Of a DNA stretch of 31,241 nt, positions 15,247 to 22,341 are shown piece after piece; position 1 is the first letter of the stretch; each line of letters begins with the position of its first letter. The notes under the pieces were generated by a model, which saw only the letters and a program-made list of their open reading frames with translations, was not told where the DNA came from and did no database searches. The DNA is from Bacillota bacterium (GTDB taxonomy: Bacteria > Bacillota > Clostridia > Tissierellales > Peptoniphilaceae). Made by a program: the position numbers and the translations under genes. The stretch lies in the NCBI GenBank assembly GCA_023443025.1, contig JAEZWM010000067.1, forward strand, positions 1 through 31,241, written 5' to 3'.

Positions 15247-15283
15247 CTCACACCTCTGTTAAAATGTATAATCATCAAGCTCT

Positions 15284-15292
15284 ATTATAGCA
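15284..15292 (-). promoter_or_regulatory. Extended -10 of the L,D-transpeptidase gene
   Basis: On the - strand TGCTATAAT gives a consensus -10 with the TG extension. No good -35 lies at 17 bases. It is 38 bases upstream of the start codon. Confidence 0.55.
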
Positions 15293-15380
15293 TATATTTT
15301 TTTAAATAAAGACAAATTTCACAATTTTTTTATATAATTTTATAATATTACATTATTGTAATCTTTCTTTAAAATTTAAT

Positions 15381-15413
15381 AAGCATAATCATCAAAAGGA
15401 GATGACTATGCTT
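15381..15413 (-). terminator. Hairpin ending the C_GCAxxG/TDT operon
   Basis: A 13-bp stem (AAGCATAGTCATC with GATGATTATGCTT on the - strand, one G-U pair) has a 7-base loop. It begins 7 bases after the TDT transporter stop. The following sequence is T-rich but interrupted. It also faces the L,D-transpeptidase promoter region; 15293-15380 holds nothing else I can identify. Confidence 0.65.
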
Positions 15414-15419
15414 ATACAT

Positions 15420-16352
15420 TTATGATTCTGCATTCATAGCAGCACTTATGCTCATTATAAATTTAAATAATACATATAGCACTATGATAACGGCAATTGC
15501 TTCTTCTATTTTTACAAGTATTCCCAGTCCCGGTATTGAAATTCCTGCTTTACCAAAATAACCATTCGTTAGTTTAAGTGATATTGCGGAAATTACAAGC
15601 GGAAAAGTAAATCCGGCATATGCAGGGACAAACTTACCTTTTGAAAGTGATCTTCCCAGTACTGTAAGAGCATAGAAGTAAAATACTTGCGATAGTATTA
15701 ATAGTATATATACAAGAGTATTTGATTTAGCTTCAAATGCACTCATATAACCTGCAAGATTTAGAGCTACCGGTGCAGAGTATATTGCAAGTAGTGGAAA
15801 AGCCGGTTCCGGAATTCCCTTTACGACAACAGTCCTATATATAACAATAGCAAGAAGTATTGCATTGGCTATCAATCCAAACCAAAATATATTTCTACCA
15901 AGTCCTGTCATTTCAAATGCAGGAGAAGTAACTGATGCTACTACAATTCCAACAAATACGATAAACCAGCTTGGAAACACCTTGTTTATATCAAATTTAA
16001 GAACAAATTTAGATACAAAATATAGTATTAATACCACATGCATTGCTATCGCAAAGAACCATAAGCCTTTCGCAAAACCTGCTGCATAAGGTTTCAGGTA
16101 AGTTGCTAACAACATGTTTGCCATTGGGAAGGTTGCAAATACCGACGCTGTTATCGGATTATTCATCTCTTCCATAAAGCCTGAAAAGTTGGTTATAATT
16201 TTTAGGTATAATAAAACGATAATAACAGCCGCTATTAACCCCAGTACATTTCTAAAACCTTGACCATAGCTTTGAACAAGGTTTCCTAATGCTGCAAGCG
16301 CAAGAGCAACACCAGCTAGTGGTATTGGTATAGCTTTTAGTATTTTTTCCAT
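15420..16352 (-). CDS. TDT-family transporter (TehA/SLAC1-like)
   Basis: This is a 310-residue polytopic membrane protein with about ten helices. It opens with I-P-I-P-L-A-G-V-A-L-A-L-A-A-L-G-N-L, a pattern typical of the tellurite-resistance/dicarboxylate transporter (TDT) family. The F-A-T-F-P-M-A segment near residue 75 matches a conserved TDT region. Family members carry anions such as malate, sulfite or nitrate/chloride, so the substrate here is unknown. Its start codon follows directly on the stop of the C_GCAxxG_C_C gene, indicating tight coupling. No acquired tellurite-resistance gene neighbours are present. Confidence 0.85.
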   Translation of the reverse strand: MEKILKAIPIPLAGVALALAALGNLVQSYGQGFRNVLGLIAAVIIVLLYLKIITNFSGFMEEMNNPITASVFATFPMANMLLATYLKPYAAGFAKGLWFFAIAMHVVLILYFVSKFVLKFDINKVFPSWFIVFVGIVVASVTSPAFEMTGLGRNIFWFGLIANAILLAIVIYRTVVVKGIPEPAFPLLAIYSAPVALNLAGYMSAFEAKSNTLVYILLILSQVFYFYALTVLGRSLSKGKFVPAYAGFTFPLVISAISLKLTNGYFGKAGISIPGLGILVKIEEAIAVIIVLYVLFKFIMSISAAMNAES

Positions 16353-16829
16353 TTATGCATCACCGGGAACCAGTTTTCCATCTTCAACCAGTTTTTCTGC
16401 AACCCATCTTGCAACTTCTCCGGTAATCTTGATACAGTGTTCTTTTCTCTCCGGAGATTGGAAATTATCGCCTTTCCACTTCCTAGTAATGGTCCTACAG
16501 CAAGTTGCTTTGTAGTTTTCAACTGTCCAGTCATGAAGCCCTTTAGCAAGTTCAAACATCTTAGGATGCATTTCCTCGCCATGTACACGTCCATAAACAA
16601 TTCCAAGTGCCATCTCACCACCGGATACAGCACCACATAGACATTGAGCTTTACCGAGTCCTATAGGAAATGAGGAAGCCATCTTAACTACCTCTTCAGG
16701 CATTGGTTTACCAAGTGCATCATTTATGGTTTGAACAACTGCCTCAGAGCAGAAAAATTCTCCTCTTCTAAAGTATCCTTCCGCCGTTTCTTGAATTTTA
16801 TCCAAGAATTCTACGTTTTTGTTTTCCAT
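16353..16829 (-). CDS. C_GCAxxG_C_C family protein
   Basis: This is a 158-residue soluble protein of the C-GCAxxG-C-C family, named for its conserved cysteine pattern. Visible here are F-F-C-S-E-A-V near residue 26, C-L-C-G-A-V-S-G-G-E near 63, a C-C pair near 110 and a further Cys near 132. The number and spacing of cysteines suggest redox activity or metal/cluster binding, but the family has no settled function. It is the first gene of a two-gene operon with the TDT transporter and has its own good promoter. A role in handling a reactive anion, with the transporter exporting or importing it, is inference. Confidence 0.88.
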   Translation of the reverse strand: MENKNVEFLDKIQETAEGYFRRGEFFCSEAVVQTINDALGKPMPEEVVKMASSFPIGLGKAQCLCGAVSGGEMALGIVYGRVHGEEMHPKMFELAKGLHDWTVENYKATCCRTITRKWKGDNFQSPERKEHCIKITGEVARWVAEKLVEDGKLVPGDA

Positions 16830-16881
16830 ATAATCTCATACCCCTTTCAATAAATACTATTATTCCTTTTCTTACATGTAT

Positions 16882-16910
16882 ATTGTAGATTTAAGATAGA
16901 GGTATTGCAA
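16882..16910 (-). promoter_or_regulatory. Promoter of the C_GCAxxG/TDT operon
   Basis: TTGCAA (16905-16910) and TACAAT (16882-16887) are separated by 17 bases on the - strand, about 50 bases before the start codon. Upstream, at 16922-16948, overlapping TTATAAG/CTTATAA inverted repeats could end the pdxS transcript or bind a regulator. Confidence 0.7.
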
Positions 16911-16957
16911 ATAAATAATTTTTATAAGCTTATAAGAAAACCTTATAATTGTCCCTT

Positions 16958-17806
16958 TTATATTCCTCTTTCACTCATAATGATTTTTATTTCGTCCTCA
17001 TTGATGCCGACCATTGGCTCTCCAATGTTCTTGGATACATCAAGCAGTACTTCCGGATCATTATAGTTTTCAACAGCCTTTACGACTGCCTTTGCACGAC
17101 TCTCAGGGTCTTTGGACTTAAAAATACCGCTTCCTACAAAAACTCCCTGAGCTCCTAGCTGCATCATAAGCGCTGCATCCGCAGGAGTTGCAACTCCGCC
17201 TGCAGAGAAATTAAGTACCGGTAGTTTACCATGTTCATGAACATATTTTAAAAGTTCTACACTAACTCCGTATTCTTTAGCCGCAAAGTAAAGCTGATCT
17301 TCGTTTAGCGACTTAACATTTGCAATCTCTGTCATTATCTGTCTCATATGCTTAACAGCTTGGATTATATCTCCGGTTCCCGGTTCTCCCTTTGTACGTA
17401 TCATCTTTGCCCCTTCAGAAATTCTTCTAAGAGCTTCGCCTAGATTTCTTGCACCGCATACAAATGGCGTATTGAACTTAGTCTTGTCAATATGGTAGCA
17501 CTCATCTGCCGGTGACAGAACTTCTGATTCATCTATAAAATCCACTTTTAGACTCTCGAGTATCTGCGCTTCAACAAAGTGTCCTATCCTTACCTTTGCC
17601 ATCACCGGAATATTCACTGCATTGACAATCTCTTCTATCATGTATGGATCGCTCATTCTTGAAATTCCACCTGCTGCTCTAATATCTGCAGGAACTCTTT
17701 CAAGTGCCATAACTGCACAGGCACCAGCTCTTTCTGCTATAACTGCTTGCTCTACATTTGTTACATCCATAATAACTCCACCATTTAACTTTTCAAAAAT
17801 ATCCAT
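16958..17806 (-). CDS. pdxS: Pyridoxal 5'-phosphate synthase lyase subunit
   Basis: This is a 282-residue TIM-barrel synthase subunit (Pdx1/PdxS). It makes PLP from ribose 5-phosphate, glyceraldehyde 3-phosphate and ammonia supplied by the PdxT glutaminase. Family hallmarks are G-G-V-I-M-D-V at the N-terminus, A-L-E-R-V-P-A-D-I-R-A-A-G-G near residue 36, and M-A-K-V-R-I-G-H-F near 75 with the first catalytic lysine. R-T-K-G-E-P-G-T-G near 143 carries the second lysine. I place the start at 17806 because GGAGGTAAGA precedes it. An ATG four codons upstream overlaps that ribosome binding site. No pdxT gene is adjacent, and the next gene downstream is unrelated. Confidence 0.93.
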   Translation of the reverse strand: MDIFEKLNGGVIMDVTNVEQAVIAERAGACAVMALERVPADIRAAGGISRMSDPYMIEEIVNAVNIPVMAKVRIGHFVEAQILESLKVDFIDESEVLSPADECYHIDKTKFNTPFVCGARNLGEALRRISEGAKMIRTKGEPGTGDIIQAVKHMRQIMTEIANVKSLNEDQLYFAAKEYGVSVELLKYVHEHGKLPVLNFSAGGVATPADAALMMQLGAQGVFVGSGIFKSKDPESRAKAVVKAVENYNDPEVLLDVSKNIGEPMVGINEDEIKIIMSERGI

Positions 17807-17821
17807 TCTTACCTCCATTAT

Positions 17822-17886
17822 TTGTATATAATTTAATTATGTTTTGATTGTATATGATATACTGTTACTATTGTAAGTATCAAAAC
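17822..17886. promoter_or_regulatory. Putative PdxR operator region between pdxS and pdxR
   Basis: Three direct repeats of TTGTATATrAT type lie at 17822-17832, 17848-17858 and (degenerate TTGTAAGTAT) 17871-17880, spaced 26 and 23 bases. Overlying them are the inverted pair GTTTTGAT (17841-17848)/ATCAAAAC (17879-17886) and the palindrome GTATATGATATAC (17850-17862). An extended -10 for the + gene (TGATATACT, 17855-17863) is embedded in the second repeat. MocR/PdxR regulators are known to bind direct repeats in the shared promoter region of their target. Confidence 0.6.
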
Positions 17887-17921
17887 TATTTATTTTTATG
17901 GGTACAGATAATGGAGGACAT

Positions 17922-19289
17922 ATGTATTTAGAATTAAATCCTGACGAACATTTATATATTCAAATTTATGAGTCAATAAAAAACAAAATAATATCCGGGG
18001 AAATATCTGAAGGCTTCAAGCTCCCTTCCATTAGGGCACTATCCGGCGAATGCCTTGTTAGTAAAAACACAGTTTCGAATGCTTATTATCAATTAGAAAT
18101 CGAAGGCTATATCTCAGCTATTGAAAAAGTAGGATTCTTTGTAAATAAAACCGACCATCTAGTTCAACTTCCTTCACAGACAGATGCACTGCCTACTACA
18201 CAGATATCTCCGATATATAATTTCTCTTATAGTGGAGTAGACAGTAGTTCGTTTCCTTTCTCTATTTGGAAAAGAGTTTTTAGAGAAACCATAGATTACG
18301 ATGAAACACTTTTAAAACAAGGTGATCCTAAGGGATTGTACGAATTAAGAAATTCGATCGCAAATTATTTATATAATTCAAGAGGAATCCAAACAACTGC
18401 AGATGATATCATCATATCCGCCGGTACGGAGCATTTATTCTACCTGCTGAGACGTCTATTTAATTCAGACACAGTCTACGGCTTCGAAGATCCGGGGTAT
18501 GCTTGGGGAAATGAATTCTTCACCTATGACATCGAACATTGCTCAGCCATCCCTCTTGATGACTCAGGAATTAGAGTTGATGAACTAGTAAAAAGCAATG
18601 TAGACATCTGCTTAGTAACGCCGGCTCATCAGTTTCCTACGGGAATTGTTATGACGACTTCAAGAAGGTACGAACTTCTTAATTGGGCTAAAAGTGGGAG
18701 ATACATAATAGAAGATGATTATGATGGGGATTTTAAGTTTAGTGGCAGACCTACGCCATCACTTAAGAGTATAGATTCAAACGACTCAGTAATCTATATG
18801 GGAAGTTTTTCAAAATGCTTAACACCGGCACTCAGAATTAGTTATATGATTCTTCCCAAGGACCTTATGCAGATTTACAATGAAGCTTTTTCAGGTTTTG
18901 GATGCCCGTGCTCTGTGTTTATCCAATCCGCGCTTTCTAAGTTTATAAAAGATGGATACTTCGAGAAACACATAAATCGCATGAGACAGCTATATTCTAA
19001 AAAACATATGAAAATGCTCAGCTTGCTTAAGGGAATTAAAGGAATCAAGGTTCAAGAACCTCACTCCGGTACTTCTTTTTCCGTCGAAGTTGATACTGAG
19101 CTTAATAGCAATGAGTTTGCTAAACTTGCACTAAAGCATGGAGTTGGAATAACTCCTGTGGATAGATTTAGCCATAACGGAGTAAAAAGGAATATGTATT
19201 TACTTGGTTTTACAGGTATGGACACCTCCGATATAGAAACCGGACTACAAATATTGGATGATATAATCAGCAAAAAAAGACGTATTTGA
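17922..19289 (+). CDS. pdxR: MocR-family transcriptional regulator, PdxR type
   Basis: This is a 455-residue fusion of an N-terminal GntR winged helix-turn-helix (about 1-75, with L-P-S-I-R-A-L-S and S-K-N-T-V-S-N-A-Y) to a fold-type-I aminotransferase-like domain that binds PLP. The PLP lysine lies in G-S-F-S-K near residue 297, and the D-D-Y-D-G-D-F motif near 270 belongs to the family. Divergence from pdxS makes it the likely PLP-sensing regulator of vitamin B6 synthesis. I chose the ATG at 17922, preceded by GGAGG. The reading frame is open for 8 more codons to an ATG at 17898 that has no ribosome binding site. A terminator overlaps its stop. Confidence 0.9.
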   Translation: MYLELNPDEHLYIQIYESIKNKIISGEISEGFKLPSIRALSGECLVSKNTVSNAYYQLEIEGYISAIEKVGFFVNKTDHLVQLPSQTDALPTTQISPIYNFSYSGVDSSSFPFSIWKRVFRETIDYDETLLKQGDPKGLYELRNSIANYLYNSRGIQTTADDIIISAGTEHLFYLLRRLFNSDTVYGFEDPGYAWGNEFFTYDIEHCSAIPLDDSGIRVDELVKSNVDICLVTPAHQFPTGIVMTTSRRYELLNWAKSGRYIIEDDYDGDFKFSGRPTPSLKSIDSNDSVIYMGSFSKCLTPALRISYMILPKDLMQIYNEAFSGFGCPCSVFIQSALSKFIKDGYFEKHINRMRQLYSKKHMKMLSLLKGIKGIKVQEPHSGTSFSVEVDTELNSNEFAKLALKHGVGITPVDRFSHNGVKRNMYLLGFTGMDTSDIETGLQILDDIISKKRRI

Positions 19290-19300
19290 ACACGTCTTTT
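19275..19300. terminator. Bidirectional intrinsic terminator
   Basis: AAAAGACGT (19275-19283) pairs with ACGTCTTTT (19292-19300). The pdxR stop lies in the loop. On the - strand the stem is followed by seven Ts, so it also ends the ABC ATPase gene at 19299. Confidence 0.8.
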
Positions 19301-20117
19301 AATATTTAAACTTAGGAATCACTATCCATGATCTATCGTATTTCCATTCGAGTTCGATATCCATGGAGTAAATTCTCTTTAGATTTTCTTCAGTTAGAAC
19401 TTCCTTTTTAAAACCTTGAGCTGTAATCATGCCATCTTCCATTATTGCCACATGAGTTATTCCGGGGATGATTTCCTCTAAATTGTGAGTGACATATATG
19501 AGAGGTTTGTCATCTCTCATGCAGTAATCGTTTAGATTGCTGAGCAGTTCTTCCCTTCCTCTTAAATCAAGGCCTGCACATGGCTCATCGAGCACCATGA
19601 GGTCCGGCTGGTTCATAAAAGCTCTGGCTAGTAGGGTCCTTCTCTGCTCTCCTTCCGATAGACTGAAGTAAGTCTTTTCCGACACATGCTCTAGCGAGAA
19701 ATTGTTTATTAGCATTTCTGCTCTGTCCTTCTGTTCGAGAGTGAGTTCATTATAAAAACCGATAGTATTTTCGGCACCGCTTCTTATAATAGTCCTAGGT
19801 GTCTTTGAATGCATAGCTGGAAGTAGGTCTTTCATCGTAGTTGAGACATAGCCAAGCCTAGACCTTATTCTAGACCAATGAGTCATTCCGAAAACATATC
19901 CAAATACCTCAACTCTACCACTGCTGGGATATGTATAGGCTGGAATCATCCCGAGTAAAGTTGACTTCCCACTTCCATTAAGCCCTATAAGCGCCCATTT
20001 CTCCCCCTCCAGAATATCCCAGCTAATCCCTTTAAGAATTTCTCTCCTATCCCTAACAAAGTGAATGTCCTCAAAGCTTATAACCCTCTTTTTATTATCA
20101 GTGTTTAATTCTCTCAT
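19299..20117 (-). CDS. Stand-alone ABC ATPase (YlmA/ModF-like)
   Basis: This is a 272-residue single ABC domain. Walker A is G-L-N-G-S-G-K-S-T near residue 45, the signature S-L-S-E-G-E-Q-R-R is near 158 (an E replaces the first glycine of LSGGQ), and Walker B is L-M-V-L-D-E-P near 180. The H-loop T-H-N is near 213. The W-A-L-I-G and M-T-H-W-S-R-I-R-S-R-L-G-Y-V-S segments resemble the YlmA/ModF-like group of orphan ATPases. No permease gene is adjacent. It lies downstream of bioY on the same strand but behind a terminator. It is not a typical EcfA, so a link to biotin transport is weak. Function remains open. Confidence 0.8.
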   Translation of the reverse strand: MRELNTDNKKRVISFEDIHFVRDRREILKGISWDILEGEKWALIGLNGSGKSTLLGMIPAYTYPSSGRVEVFGYVFGMTHWSRIRSRLGYVSTTMKDLLPAMHSKTPRTIIRSGAENTIGFYNELTLEQKDRAEMLINNFSLEHVSEKTYFSLSEGEQRRTLLARAFMNQPDLMVLDEPCAGLDLRGREELLSNLNDYCMRDDKPLIYVTHNLEEIIPGITHVAIMEDGMITAQGFKKEVLTEENLKRIYSMDIELEWKYDRSWIVIPKFKY

Positions 20118-20136
20118 ACAACCACTTCCTTTAAAT

Positions 20137-20160
20137 GAAAAAGCCTCTATTAAAGAGGCT
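20137..20160 (-). terminator. Intrinsic terminator after bioY
   Basis: AGCCTCT and AGAGGCT form a 7-bp stem with a 5-base loop, followed on the - strand by TTTTTC. The stem overlaps the bioY stop codon. It makes bioY largely independent of the downstream ATPase gene. Confidence 0.75.
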
Positions 20161-20701
20161 AGTTCTTAAACATATCTACGCTTTTTAGCCTCTTTGAAAC
20201 TAGAAATGCAAGAATTGTTTTGAGTGTGTCTCCAGGTATAAATAGTAGTAATCCAAACTTAAGTACAAAGTATAGATCCACTCCCTTACCTAGATAGTTG
20301 TTCAGTATAAAGTACATATAAGGCAGACCGATTAAATATAAAAACAAATTGAAAAGCAGTAGTTTTATTATTAATTTTCTACTACCATCAGGCATATTTG
20401 CCGTTATTCTATTCGTTATAAACGTGGAGATTGTAAAGCCTATTATAAAACCAAAACTTGGTGTAAAAATAGCTGACGGTCCCCCACCACCATTTGAAAA
20501 TATAGGTAATCCTATAAGTCCTAAAATAGTGTAGATAATTGGAACAAGCACTGCTTCGGTTGGTTTAAGTACCAGCAGACTAATCATAAGAATTAGCGTT
20601 TGTAGTGTTACGGACACAGGTCCAATCGGAAGTGAAATCATAGTCCCTACAATTACTAATGCAACGAATAGTCCGATTTTAGTAATACTGTTAATCTTCA
20701 T
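20159..20701 (-). CDS. bioY: Biotin transporter substrate-binding subunit
   Basis: This is a 180-residue S-component (BioY) of an energy-coupling-factor biotin transporter, with about six membrane helices. The segment G-P-V-S-V-T-L-Q-T near residue 27 and F-S-N-G-G-G-G-P near 70, followed by T-P-S-F-G-F-I-I-G-F, are family signatures near the biotin site. L-F-I-P-G-D-T-L-K near 157 is the conserved C-terminal motif. A GGAGG precedes the start. No EcfA/EcfT genes are adjacent, so it probably shares a group II ECF module encoded elsewhere. No biotin synthesis genes are in the window. Confidence 0.94.
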   Translation of the reverse strand: MKINSITKIGLFVALVIVGTMISLPIGPVSVTLQTLILMISLLVLKPTEAVLVPIIYTILGLIGLPIFSNGGGGPSAIFTPSFGFIIGFTISTFITNRITANMPDGSRKLIIKLLLFNLFLYLIGLPYMYFILNNYLGKGVDLYFVLKFGLLLFIPGDTLKTILAFLVSKRLKSVDMFKN

Positions 20702-20727
20702 TATTCCTCCAAAAAAGTATGATAATT

Positions 20728-20756
20728 ATTATAACATGTATTGGAATAAGTAACAA
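20728..20756 (-). promoter_or_regulatory. Promoter of bioY
   Basis: TTGTTA (20751-20756) and a perfect TATAAT (20728-20733) with a 17-base spacer on the - strand, about 27 bases before the start codon. I see no clear BirA inverted repeat. Confidence 0.75.
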
Positions 20757-20758
20757 AT

Positions 20759-20785
20759 AAAAACCCGAGCAGTGCTCGAGTTTTT
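20759..20785 (-). terminator. Terminator after the CD0519/CD1768-type gene
   Basis: On the - strand AAAAACTCGAGCA pairs with TGCTCGGGTTTTT (one G-U pair), leaving a 1-base loop that in practice opens to 3 or more bases. A T run follows. It overlaps the stop codon at 20784. Confidence 0.8.
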
Positions 20786-21944
20786 AAGATCCTATCAATA
20801 AAACATATATAAAGTGTGCGGACGCACCCGCAACTATGCCTCCAATGGTATGACTTATGATTGCTTTTGTTGCCAGCTTTCTAACTCCTAGTGCATCCAT
20901 CATACCTACATGAGTTGATAAATATCCTGACCAACACATTCCTAACGCTGTAAATACTGCGATGTCGTTACCACCTATAAGGCCTTCCGTGAGTAGTCTT
21001 GGGACCATACCCATTGCAGCTCCTACCGCACCGAGAGCAGTAATCGGAAATGCAATTGCTTCGGGTGAGGTAAAGCCAAATATTGGGTTGATAATTGGGG
21101 AAACCAGCTCACCTAGTTTAGGTATCAGTCCAACTCCTTCGTATGCAGCGCCTGTATAAATTATATTTCCTGACGCATCCACTTGTCCTTTAGAAGTAAG
21201 AATCATAACCAGTGTACAGATTACGACTACTCCGGGGATTATATCCATACCTGTCTGTACTCCATTTTTTCCACCTTCAAGGATAGCATTTAAAACTCTT
21301 TCAACGGCTGATCCTTCAGGAACATCTCTCATACCGTCGTATACTCCTATAGTATCAGTTCCGTTTTTATTAGTAACACCGAAAAACTTTTTAGTAAAAT
21401 AAAGCATGATTCGTACAGATACTATTGAACCTATAACAGCTCCAAGAACACCGATAGTAGCGGCTTTCATATACTCGATACCATTTCCAAGCGAGCCCAT
21501 AAATGTCCATACGATAAGTCCCATACCAAATGAAGTTCCAAGATTACAAAGAGTTGGCATTTGATAATCTTTAAAATATCTTGAAAATCCCTTGTCGTTT
21601 GCAAGTCCTATAATCGCAGGATTATCACTTAGAAAGGTTGTAACAACACCAAGTGCAGCAGCACCGGGTAATTTGTAAAGTGGACCCATAATCGGTGATA
21701 TTAAATAATTGATAAGTGCTATAACTCCAAACTCAGACATAAGAGCAGATAAAGCTCCCGTTAATACTGCTATCGCCATTATAAAGAATACTGTGTTAAG
21801 AAGTAAGTCATGAGCTGTATACATAAGAGTATTAAACATATTGCCTACGCCCATTACATTGCCCATGTACACGAAAAGTCCAACCACCACAATGATTACT
21901 ACAAAGGTTTCTAATGAAACCGCTTTCCGCTGTTTAGTCTCCAT
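20784..21944 (-). CDS. CD0519/CD1768-type membrane protein (nucleoside-recognition/GATE-like)
   Basis: This is a 386-residue polytopic membrane protein with roughly 9-10 helices. It resembles the clostridial family named CD0519/CD1768, related to nucleoside-recognition (GATE) domain transporters. Conserved-looking blocks include F-L-S-D-N-P-A-I-I-G-L-A-N-D near residue 105, T-L-C-N-L-G-T-S-F-G-M-G near 130, and A-I-A-F-P-I-T-A-L-G-A-V-G-A-A near 300. Substrate is unknown. I prefer the start at 21944, preceded by a GGGGGA box. The frame extends four codons to an ATG (21956) without a ribosome binding site. It is monocistronic; a TTGTGT-17-TATTAT promoter lies at 21993-22021. Confidence 0.75.
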   Translation of the reverse strand: METKQRKAVSLETFVVIIVVVGLFVYMGNVMGVGNMFNTLMYTAHDLLLNTVFFIMAIAVLTGALSALMSEFGVIALINYLISPIMGPLYKLPGAAALGVVTTFLSDNPAIIGLANDKGFSRYFKDYQMPTLCNLGTSFGMGLIVWTFMGSLGNGIEYMKAATIGVLGAVIGSIVSVRIMLYFTKKFFGVTNKNGTDTIGVYDGMRDVPEGSAVERVLNAILEGGKNGVQTGMDIIPGVVVICTLVMILTSKGQVDASGNIIYTGAAYEGVGLIPKLGELVSPIINPIFGFTSPEAIAFPITALGAVGAAMGMVPRLLTEGLIGGNDIAVFTALGMCWSGYLSTHVGMMDALGVRKLATKAIISHTIGGIVAGASAHFIYVLLIGS

Positions 21945-21992
21945 TTTATCCCCCATTCATGTTTTGTAATTATTTGATATTCTTTACCCATT

Positions 21993-22021
21993 ATAATACA
22001 CTATTTAAAGTAAAAACACAA
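21993..22021 (-). promoter_or_regulatory. Probable promoter of the CD0519/CD1768-type gene
   Basis: TTGTGT (22016-22021) and TATTAT (21993-21998) are separated by 17 bases on the - strand. A TATAAT overlaps at 21990-21995. The remaining 22022-22280 is AT-rich and non-coding, and I see no RNA gene, repeat or hairpin there that I would support. Confidence 0.5.
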
Positions 22022-22280
22022 TTGATATTTACAAGCTTTAACTGAATTATTATGAAAGTTGATGCCTTTTTTATATGTGATTATCTCTTTTTATAAATTC
22101 TTGATGTAAATTTATAAGGGATGTATACTTCTATATTACATATAATATATTATTGTAATAAGGTATTTTTATAATATTTAAATAGGAGATACAACATAAA
22201 ATTTCGCTATTCTTTATAAGCATAGAAGAAAACAATTTCAAATTATTCATATATTAAAATATTAGGATCATAAACTCTCA

Positions 22281-22308
22281 TTGACTTTTTTATTACATAG
22301 TATAGAAT
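22281..22308 (+). promoter_or_regulatory. Promoter of lplA
   Basis: TTGACT (22281-22286) and TAGAAT (22303-22308) with a 16-base spacer, 33 bases before the start codon. Confidence 0.65.
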
Positions 22309-22341
22309 AAAATATATGAATATAAGGAGGTTTTTTATAAA

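Noticed and set aside
15420..16352. Tellurite-resistance determinant
   Set aside because: TDT membership does not imply tellurite resistance; no other tellurite genes are present.
16337..16636. 99-codon - strand open frame in a second register
   Set aside because: It overlaps the C_GCAxxG_C_C gene in another frame and has no family features.
22022..22280. Possible small RNA or small gene in the long gap before lplA
   Set aside because: Only AT-rich sequence with short A/T hairpins; no ribosome binding site with a credible open frame and no strong terminator.
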